Made by a program: the position numbers and the translations under genes. From Calliopsis andreniformis (taxonomy: Eukaryota > Arthropoda > Insecta > Hymenoptera > Andrenidae), in the NCBI RefSeq assembly GCF_051401765.1, contig NW_027480440.1:1860001-1924000 (forward strand): 64,000 bases of DNA. Direction: 5' to 3'. Positions 51,105 to 61,000 of the stretch are shown here, piece after piece. The first letter of the stretch is position 1. Every line of letters starts with the position of its first letter. Under the pieces are notes generated by a model, which was given only the letters and a program-made list of their open reading frames with translations, searched no databases and had not been told where the DNA came from.

Positions 51105-53060
51105 GAACATTGAGGACTGAGTGTTGAGGGTTGAGTGATGAGAATTGATGTTTGTGGATAGAGATTTTAAGATTGCAGATTGAGTATTGAGTATTGAAAA
51201 CTGTGAATTGAGTATATTCTATTGAGGATTGAGGATTGACAACTGATTGTTGAGGACTGAGGGCTGAAGCTTGAGGATACAGGATTGAGGATTCAGGATT
51301 GAGGTTTGAGGAGAGAGGACTGATGATTGAGGATTGAGGAATGAGAATTGAGGATTGAGGATTGAGGATTGAAGATTGAGGATTGGCTGTTGAGGATTGA
51401 ACATTGAGGATTGAGGATTGAGGATTGAGGATTGAGGATTGAGGATTGAGGATTGAAGACTGAGGATCGGGTATTGAGGATTGAACATTGAGGATTGAGG
51501 ATTGAGGATTGAGGATTGAGGATTGAGGATTGAAGGCTGAATATTGATGAATGAAGATTGAGGATTGAGGATTGAAGGTCGTGGATTGAGGACGAGGACT
51601 GAGGGTTGAGTATTGGTACTTGAGGCCTGAGTATTGAGGATTGAGGATTGCGAATTGAGGATTGAGGATTTAAGATTGAGGATTGGGTATTGAGGATTGA
51701 AGAATGAGGATTGAGCATTCAGGGCAGAGGATTGAGGATTGAAGATTGAGTATTGAGGATTGAAGACTGACGATTGAGGATTGAGGATTGAGGATTGAGG
51801 ATTGAGGATTGAGGATTGAGGATTGAAGATTGAGTATTCAGGATTGAAGATTGAGGATTGAGGATTGAGGATTGAGGATTGAGGATTGAGGATTGAAGAT
51901 TGAGTACTGAGGACTGAAGATTAAGATTGAGGATTGAGGATTGAGGACTGAGGATGGAGGGTTGAGGATTGAATGTTCAGTATTGGGGATTCAAGATTGA
52001 GTATTGAGGATTGAGGATTGAGGATTGAGGATTGAGGGTTGAAGATTGAGGATTGGATATTGAGGATTCAAGAATGAGGATTGAGGATTGAGGATTGAGG
52101 ATTGAGGATTGAAGATTGGGTATTGAGGATTGAAGATCGAGGATTGAGAATTGAGGATTGAGTATTGAGGATTGAGGATTGAAGGTTGAGGATTGTGGAT
52201 TGAGGGTTGAGGATTGAGCATTGAATATTGAGGATTGGCGACTGAGTGTTGAGGGTTGAATGATGAGAATTGATGTTTGTGGATAGAGATTTGAAGATTG
52301 CAGATTGAGTATTGAGTATTGAAAACTGTGAATTGATGATATTCTATTGAGGATTGAGGATTGACAACTGATTGTTGAGGACTGAGGGCTGAAGCTTGAG
52401 GATTCAGGATTGAGGATTCAGGATTGAGGTTTGAGGAGAGAGGACTGAGGATTGAGGATTGAGGATTGAGAATTGAGGATTGAGGATTGAGGATTGAAGA
52501 TTGAGGATTGGCTGTTGAGTATTGAACATTGAGGATTGAGGATTGAGTATTGAGGATTGAGGATTGAAGGTTGAATATTGATGAATGAAGATTGAGGAAT
52601 GAGGATTGAGGGTTGTGGATTGAGAACGAGGACTGAGGGTCGAGTGTTGATGCCTGAGGTCTGAGGATTGAGGATTGAGGATTGCGAACTGAGGATTGAG
52701 GATTGAGGATTGAAGGTTGAGGATTGGGTATTGAGGATTGAAGAATGAGGATTGAAGAATGAGGTTCGGGGATTGAGTATTGAGTATTGAGTATTGAATA
52801 TTGAGTATTGAGGATTGAATATTGATGATTGAGGACTGAGGATTGAGGATTGAGGATTGAAGATTGAGTATTGAGGATTGAGGATTGAGGATTGAGGATT
52901 GAGGATTGAGGATTGAGGATTGAGGATTGAAGATTGAGGATTGAGGATTGAGGATTGAGGATTGATGGTTGTGGATTGAGAACGAGGACTGAGGGTTGAG
53001 TGTTGATGCCTGAGGTCTGAGGATTGAGGATTGAGGATTGCGAACTGAGGATTGAGGATT
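51105..53060 (+). repeat. Alpha unit 11, truncated
   Basis: L2, B2, L1, B4 and B4 are present, then the unit breaks off just after GCGAACTGAGG of the second B4 and joins a beta-type tract. Near 51960-52010 it also lacks part of the usual spacing: the GAATGTTCAGTATTGGGG motif, normally in front of an L block, is followed directly by alpha-type heptamers. This points to a second internal rearrangement. Confidence 0.76.
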
Positions 53061-55741
53061 GAGGATTGAGGATTGAGGATTGAGGATTGAGGATTGAAGA
53101 TTGAGTACTGAGGATTGAAGATTAAGATTGAGGATTGAGGATTGAGGACTGAGGATGGAGGATTGAGGATTGAAGGTTCAGTATTGAGGATTGAAGATTG
53201 AGTATTGAGGATTGAGGATTGAACATTGAGGACTGAGTGTTGAGTGTTGACTGATGAGAATTGATGTTTGTGGATAGAGATTTGAAGATTGCAGGTTGAG
53301 TATTGAGTATTGAAAACTGTGAAATCATGATATTCTATTGAGTATTGAGGATGGACCACTGATTGTTGAGGACTGAGGGCTGAAGATTGAGGATTCAGGA
53401 CTGAGGATTCAGGATTGAGGTTTGAGGACTGAGGATTGAGGATTGAGGATTGAGGATTGAGGATTGAGGATTGAGGATTGAGAATTGAGGATTGAGGTTT
53501 GACGATTGAAGATTGAGGATTGGCTGTTGAGGATTGAACATTGAGGCTTGAGGATTGAGGATTGAGGATTGAATATTGATGAATGAAGATTGAGGATTGA
53601 GGATTGGAGGTCGTGGATTGAGGACGAGGACTGAGGGTTGAGTATTGATACTTGAGGCCTGAGGATTGAGGATTGAGGATTGCGAATTGAGGATTGAGGA
53701 TTTAAGATTGAGGATTGCGTATTGAGGATTGGGTATTGAGGATTGAAGAATGAGGATTGAGGATTGAGGACAGAGGATTGAGGATTGAAGATTGAGTATT
53801 GAGGATTGAAGATTGACGATTGAGGATTGAGGATTGAGGATTGAGGATTGAGGATTGAGGATTGAGGATTGAAGGTTGAGGATTGAGGATTGAGGATTGA
53901 GGATTGAGGATTGAGGATTGAAGATTGAGTATTGAGGATTGAAGATTGAGGATTGAGGATTGAGGATTGAGGATTGAGGATTGAAGATTGAGTACTGAGG
54001 ATTGAAGATTAAGATTGAGGATTGAGGATTGAGGACTGAGGATGGAGGATTGAGGATTGAAGGTTCAGTATTGAGGATTGAAGATTGAGTATTGAGGATT
54101 GAGTATTGAACATTGAGGACTGAGTGTTGAGGGTTGAGTGATGAGAATTGATGTTTGTGGATAGAGATTTGAAGATTGCAGATTGAGTATTGAGTATTGA
54201 AAACTGTGAATTGAGTATATTCTATTGAGGATTGAGGATTGACAACTGATTGTTGAGGACTGAGGGCAGAAGATTGAGGTTTCCGGATTGAGGATTCAGA
54301 ATTGAAATTTGAGGATTGAGGATTGAGGATTGAGGATTGAGGATTGAGGATTGAGGATTGGGGATTGAGGATTGAAGATTGAGTATTGAGGATTGAGGAT
54401 GATGGCTGAGGTTTGAGGATAGAGGTTTGAGGACTGAGGACTGAGGATTGAGGATTGAGAATTGAGGATTGAGGATTGAGGGTTGAAGATTGAGGATTGG
54501 GTATTGAGGATTGAAGAATGTGGATTGAGGATTGAGGATTGAAGATCGAGTATTGAGGATTGAAGATTGAGGATTGGGGACTGAGTGTTGAGGGTAGAAT
54601 GATGAGAATTGATGTTTGTGGATAGAGATTTGATGATTGCAGATTGAGTATTGAGTATTGAAAACTGTGAATTGATGATATTCTATTGAGGATTGAGGAT
54701 TGACAACTGATTGTTGAGGACTGAGTGCTGAAGCTTGAGGATTCAGGATCGAGGATTCAGGATTGAGGTTTGAGGAGAGAGGACTGAGGATTGAGGATTG
54801 AGGATTGAGAATTGAGGATTGAGGATTGAGGATTGAAGATTGAGGATTGGCTGTTGAGGATTGAACATTGAGGATTGAGGATTGAGGATTGAGGATTGAG
54901 GATTGAAGGTTGAATATTGATGAATGGAGATTGAGGATTGAGGATTGAGGGTTGTGGATTGAGAGCGAGGACTGAGGGTTGAGTGTTGATGCCTGAGGTC
55001 CGAGGATTGGGAATTAAGGATTGCGAACTGATTATTGAGGATTGAGGATTGAAGATTGAGGATTGGGTATTGAGGATTGAAGAATGAGGATTGAAGAATG
55101 AGGATTGGGGATTGAGTATTGAGGATTGAGGATTGAATATTGAGCATTGAGGATTGAATATTGAGGATTGAGGATTGAGGATTGAGGATTGAGGATTGAG
55201 GATTGAAGATTGAGTATTGAGGATTGAAGATTGAGGATTGACCATTGAGGATTGAGGATTGAGCATTGAGGATTGAGGATTGAAGATTGAGGATTGAGGA
55301 TAGAGGGTTGAGGATTGAGGATTGTGGATTGAGGACGAGGACTGAGGGTTGAATATTTATGTTTGAGGTCTGAGGATTAAGGATTGAGGATTGAGAATTG
55401 AGGATTGAGGATTGAGGATTGAAGATTGAGGATTGGGTATTGAGGATTGAGGATTGAGGATTGAAGATTGAGGATAGGGTATTGAGGATTGAAGGATGAT
55501 GATTGAGGATTGAGGATTGAGGATTGAGGATTGAATATTGAGTATTGAGGATTGAAGATCGACTATTGAGGATTGCGGATTGAGGATTGAGGGTTGGGGA
55601 TTGAGGATTGAAGATTGAGTATTGAGGATTGAAGGTTGAGGATTGTGGATTGAGGATTGAGGATTGAGGCTTGAATATTGAGGATTGGGGACTGAGTGTT
55701 GAGGGTTGAGTGATGAGGATTGATGTTTGTGGATAGAGATT
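53061..55741 (+). repeat. Beta and mixed segment
   Basis: Markers are a chimeric L (~53330), B2 (~53610), L2V (~54220), L1 (~54680), B4 (~54960, with the private GAGAGCGAGG), B1 (~55325). The chimeric L has the left flank of an L2V block (GATTGAACATTGAG) but the L3 centre GAAATCATGATATTC. The stretch 54300-54600 includes GATGATGGCTGAGG, which resembles the GATGAGGGCTGAGG hexamer site of other beta modules. Confidence 0.75.
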
Positions 55742-58095
55742 TGAAGATTGCAGATTGAGTATTGAGTATTGAAAACTGTGAATTGAGTATATTCTATTGA
55801 GGATTGAGGATTGACAACTGATTGTTGAGGACTGAGGGCTGAAGTTTGAGGATTCAGGATTGAGGATTCAGGATTGAGGTTTGAGGAGAGAGGACAGATG
55901 ATTGAGGATTGAGGAATGAGAATTGAGGATTGAGGATTGAGGATTGAAGATTGAGGATTTGCTGTTGAGGATTGAACATTGAGGATTGAGGATTGAGGAT
56001 TGAGGATTGAGGATTGAGGATTGAAGACTGAGGATCGGGTATTGAGGATTGAACATTGAGGATTGAGGATTGAGGATTGAGGATTGAGGATTGAGGATTG
56101 AAGGTTGAATATTGATGAATGAAGATTGAGGATTGAAGGTTGAATATTGATGAATGAAGATTGAGGATTGAGGATTGAAGGTCGTGGATTGAGGACGAGG
56201 ACTGAGGGTTGAGTATTGATACTTGAGGCCTGAGTATTGAGGATTGAGGATTGCGAATTGAGGATTGAGGATTTAAGATTGAGGATTGGGTATTGAGGAT
56301 TGAAGAATGAGGATTGAGCATTGAGGGCAGAGGATTGAGGATTGAAGATTGAGTATTGAGGATTGAAGATTGACGATTGAGGATTGAGGATTGAGGATTG
56401 AGGATTGAGGATTGAGGATTGAGGATTGAAGATTGAGTATTCAGGATTGAAGATTGAGGATTGAGGATTGAGGATTGAGGATTGAGGATTGAGGATTGAA
56501 GATTGAGTACTGAGGACTGAAGATTAAGATTGAGGATTGAGGATTGAGGATTGAGGATTGGGGATTGAGGATTGAAGATTGAGTATTGAGGACTGAAGAT
56601 TGAGGATTGAGGATTGAGGATTGAGGGTTGAAGATTGAGGATTGGGTATTGAGGATTCAAGAATGAGGATTGAGGATTGAGGATTGAGGATTGAGGATTG
56701 AAGATTGAGTATTGAGGTTTGAAGATCGAGGATTGAGAATTGAGGATTGAGTATTGAGGTTTGAGGATTGAAGGTTGAGGATTGTGGATTGAGGATTGAG
56801 GATTGAGCATTGAATATTGAGGATTGGCGACTGAGTGTTGAGGGTTGAATGATGAGAATTGATGTTTGTGGATAGAGATTTGAAGATTGCAGATTGAGTA
56901 TTGAGTATTGAAAACTGTGAATTGATGATATTCTATTGAGGATTGAGGATTGACAACTGATTGTTGAGGACTCAGGGCTGAAGCTTGAGGATTCAGGATT
57001 GAGGATTCAGGATTGAGGTTTGAGGAGAGAGGACTGAGGATTGAGGATTGAGGATTGAGAATTGAGGATTGAGGATTGAGGATTGAAGATTGAGGATTGG
57101 CTGTTGAGTATTGAACATTGAGGATTGAGGATTGAGTATTGAGGATTGAGGATTGAAGGTTGAATATTGATGAATGATGATTGAGGAATGAGGATTGAGG
57201 GTTGTGGATTGAGAACGAGGACTGAGGGTTGAGTGTTGATGCCTGAGGTCTGAGGATTGAGGATTGAGGATTGCGAACTGAGGATTGAGGATTGAGGATT
57301 GAAGGTTGAGGATTGGGTATTGAGGATTGAAGAATGAGGATTGAAGAATGAGGTTTGGGGATTGAGTATTGAGTATTGAGTATCGAATATTGAGTATTGA
57401 GGATTGAATATTGATGATTGAGGACTGAGGATTGAGGATTGAGGATTGAAGATTGAGTATTGAGGATTGAGGATTGAGGATTGAGGATTGAGGATTGAGG
57501 ATTGAGGATTGAAGATTGAGGATTGAGGATTGAGGATTGAGGATTGATGGTTGTGGATTGAGAACGAGGACTGAGGGTTGAGTGTTGATGCCTGAGGTCT
57601 GAGGATTGAGGATTGAGGATTGCGAACTGAGGATTGAGGATTGAGGATTGAAGGTTGAGGATTGGGTATTGAGGATTGAAAAATGAGGATTGAAGAATGA
57701 GGTTTGGGGATTGAGTATTGGGTATTGAGGATTGAATATTGAGTATTGAGGATTGAATATTGATGATTGAGGATTGAGGATTGAAGATTGAAGATTGAGT
57801 ATTGAGGATTGAAGATTGAGGATTGAGGATTGAGGATTGAGGATTGAAGATTAAGATTGAGGATTGAGGATTGAGGATAGAGGAGTGAGGATTGAGGATT
57901 GAGGATTGAAGGTTGAGTATTGAGGATTGAAGATTGAGGATTGAGGATTGAGGATTGAGGATTGAGGATTGAAGATTGAGTACTGAGGATTGAAGATTAA
58001 GATTGAGGATTGAGGATTGAGGACTGAGGATGGAGGGTTGAGGATTGAATGTTCAGTATTGGGGATTGAAGATTGAGTATTGAGGATTGAGGATT
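55742..58095 (+). repeat. Alpha unit 12, copy of unit 10
   Basis: The join lies inside the L block: upstream of about 55742 the left half has L1/L3-type flanks (GAATATTGAGGATTGGGG), while the centre and right side are those of alpha L2. B2, L1, B4 and B4 follow at an offset of 18717 bases from unit 10. GGACTCAGGG, GAGGTTTGAGGATTG, TATCGAATATTG and GAAAAATGAGG are shared with unit 10. GAATACTGTG is not shared: this copy reads GAAAACTGTG. Confidence 0.84.
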
Positions 58096-61000
58096 GAACA
58101 TTGAGGACTGAGTGTTGAGGGTTGAGTGATGAGAATTGATGTTTGTGGATAGAGATTTTAAGATTGCAGATTGAGTATTAAGTATTGAAAACTGTGAATT
58201 GAGTATCTTCTATTGAGGATTGAGGATTGACAACTGATTGTTGAGGACTGAGGGCTGAAGATTGAGGGTTCCGGGTTGAGGATTCAGAATTGAAATTTGA
58301 GGATTGAGGATTCAGGATTGAGGATTCAGGATTGAGGTTTGAGGACTGAGGATTGAGGATTGAGGATTGAGGATTGAGGATTGAGGATTGAGAATTGAGT
58401 ATTGACGATTGAGTATTGAGGATTGAAGATTGACGATTGAGGATTGAGGATTGAGGATTGAGGATTGAGGATTGAGGATTGAGGATTGAAGATTGAGTAT
58501 TGAGGATTGAAGATTGAGGATTGAGGATTGAGGAAAGAGGATTGAAGATTAAGATTGAGGATTGAGGATTGAGGATTGAGGACTGAGGATTGAGGATTGA
58601 GGATTGAAGATTGAGTATTGAGGATTGAAGATTGAGGATTGAGGATTGAGGATTGAGGATTGACGATTGAAGATTGAGTACTGAGTATTGAAGATTAAGA
58701 TTGAGGATTGAGGATTGAGGACTGAGGATGGAGGATTGAGGATTGAGGATTGAGGATTGAGGATTGAGGATTGAAGATTGAGTATTGAGGATTGAAGATT
58801 GAGGATTGAGGATTGAGGATTGAGGATTGAAGATTAAGATTGAGGATTGAGGATTGAGGATTGAGGATTGAGGATTGAGGATTGAGGATTGAAGATTGAG
58901 CAATGAGGATTGAGTATTGAGGATTCAGGATTGAAGATTGAGTATTGAGGATTGAAGGTTGAGGATTGTGGATTGAGGATTGAGGATTGAGGATTGAATA
59001 TTGAGGATTGGGGACTGAGTGTTGAGGGTTGAGTGATGAGAATTGATGTTTGTGGATAGAGATTTGAAGATTGCAGATTGAGTATTGAGTATTGAAAACT
59101 GTGAATTGATGATATTCTATTGAGGATTGAGGATTGACAACTGATTGTTGAGGACTGAGGGCTGAAGGTTGAGGATTCAGGATTGAGGATTCAGGATTGA
59201 GGTTTGAGGACTGAGGATTGAGGATTGAGGATTGAGGATTGAGGATTGAGGATTGAGGATTGAGGATTGAAGATTGAGTATTGAGGATTGAAGATTGAGG
59301 ATTGAGGATTGAGGATTGAGGATTGAAGATTAAGATTGACGATTGAGGTTTGAGCATTGAGGATTGAGGATTGAGGATTGAGGATTGAGGATTGAAGATT
59401 GAGTATTCAGGATTGAAGATTGAGGATTGAGGATTGAGGATTGAGGATTGAGGATTGAGGATTGAAGATTGAGTACTGAGGACTGAAGATTAAGATTGAG
59501 GATTGAGGATTGAGGATTGAGGATTGAGGATTGAGGATTGAAGATTGAGTATTGAGGACTGAAGATTGAGGATTGAGGATTGAGGATTGAGGGTTGAAGA
59601 TTGAGGATTGGGTATTGAGGATTCAAGAATGAGGATTGAGGATTGAGGATTGAGGATTGAGGATTGAAGATTGAGGATTGGCTGTTGAGTATTGAACATT
59701 GAGGATTGAGGATTGAGTATTGAGGATTGAGGATTGAAGGTTGAATATTGATGAATGAAGATTGAGGAATGAGGATTGAGGGTTGTGGATTGAGAACGAG
59801 GACTGAGGGTTGAGTGTTGATGCCTGAGGTCTGAGGATTGAGGATTGAGGATTGCGAACTGAGGATTGAGGATTGAGGATTGAAGGTTGAGGATTGGGTA
59901 TTGAGGATTGAAGAATGAGGATTGAAGAATGAGGTTTGGGGATTGAGTATTGAGTATTGAGTATTGAATATTGAGTATTGAGGATTGAATATTGATGATT
60001 GAGGACTGAGGATTGAGGATTGAGGATTGAAGATTGAGTATTGAGGATTGAGGATTGAGGATTGAGGATTGAGGATTGAGGATTGAGGATTGAGGATTGA
60101 AGATTGAGGATTGAGGATTGAGGATTGAGGATTGATGGTTGTGGATTGAGAACGAGGACTGAGGGTTGAGTGTTGATGCCTGAGGTCTGAGGATTGAGGA
60201 TTGAGGATTGCGAACTGAGGATTGAGGATTGAGGATTGAAGGTTGAGGATTGGGTATTGAGGATTGAAGAATGAGGATTGAAGAATGAGGTTTGGGGATT
60301 GAGTATTGGGTATTGAGGATTGAATATTGAGTATTGAGGATTGAATATTGATGATTGAGGATTGAGGATTGAGGATAGAGGATTGAAGATAGAAGATTGA
60401 GTATTGAGGATTGAAGATTGAGGATTGAGGATTGAGGATTGAGGATTGAAGATTAAGATTGAGGATTGAGGATTGAGGATTGAGGAGTGAGGATTGAGGA
60501 TTGAGGATTGAAGATTGAGTATTGAGGATTGAAGATTGAGGATTGAGGATTGAGGATTGAGGATTGAGGATTGAAGATTGAGTAATGAGGATTGAAGATT
60601 AAGATTGAGGATTGAGGATTGAGGACTGAGGATGGAGGGTTGAGGATTGAATGTTCAGTATTGGGGATTGAAGATTGAGTATTGAGGATTGAGGATTGAA
60701 CATTGAGGACTGAGTGTTGAGGGTTGAGTGATGAGAATTGATGTTTGTGGATAGAGATTTTAAGATTGCAGATTGTGTATTGAGTATTGAAAACTGTGAA
60801 TTGAGTATCTTCTATTGAGGATTGAGGATTGACAACTGATTGTTGAGGACTGAGGGCTGAAGATTGAGGGTTCCGGGTTGAGGATTCAGAATTGAAATTT
60901 GAGGATTGAGGACTGAGGATTGAGGATTGAGGATTGAGGATTGAGGATTGAGGGTTGGGGATTAAGGATTGAAGATTGAGTATTGAGGATTGAAGGTTGA

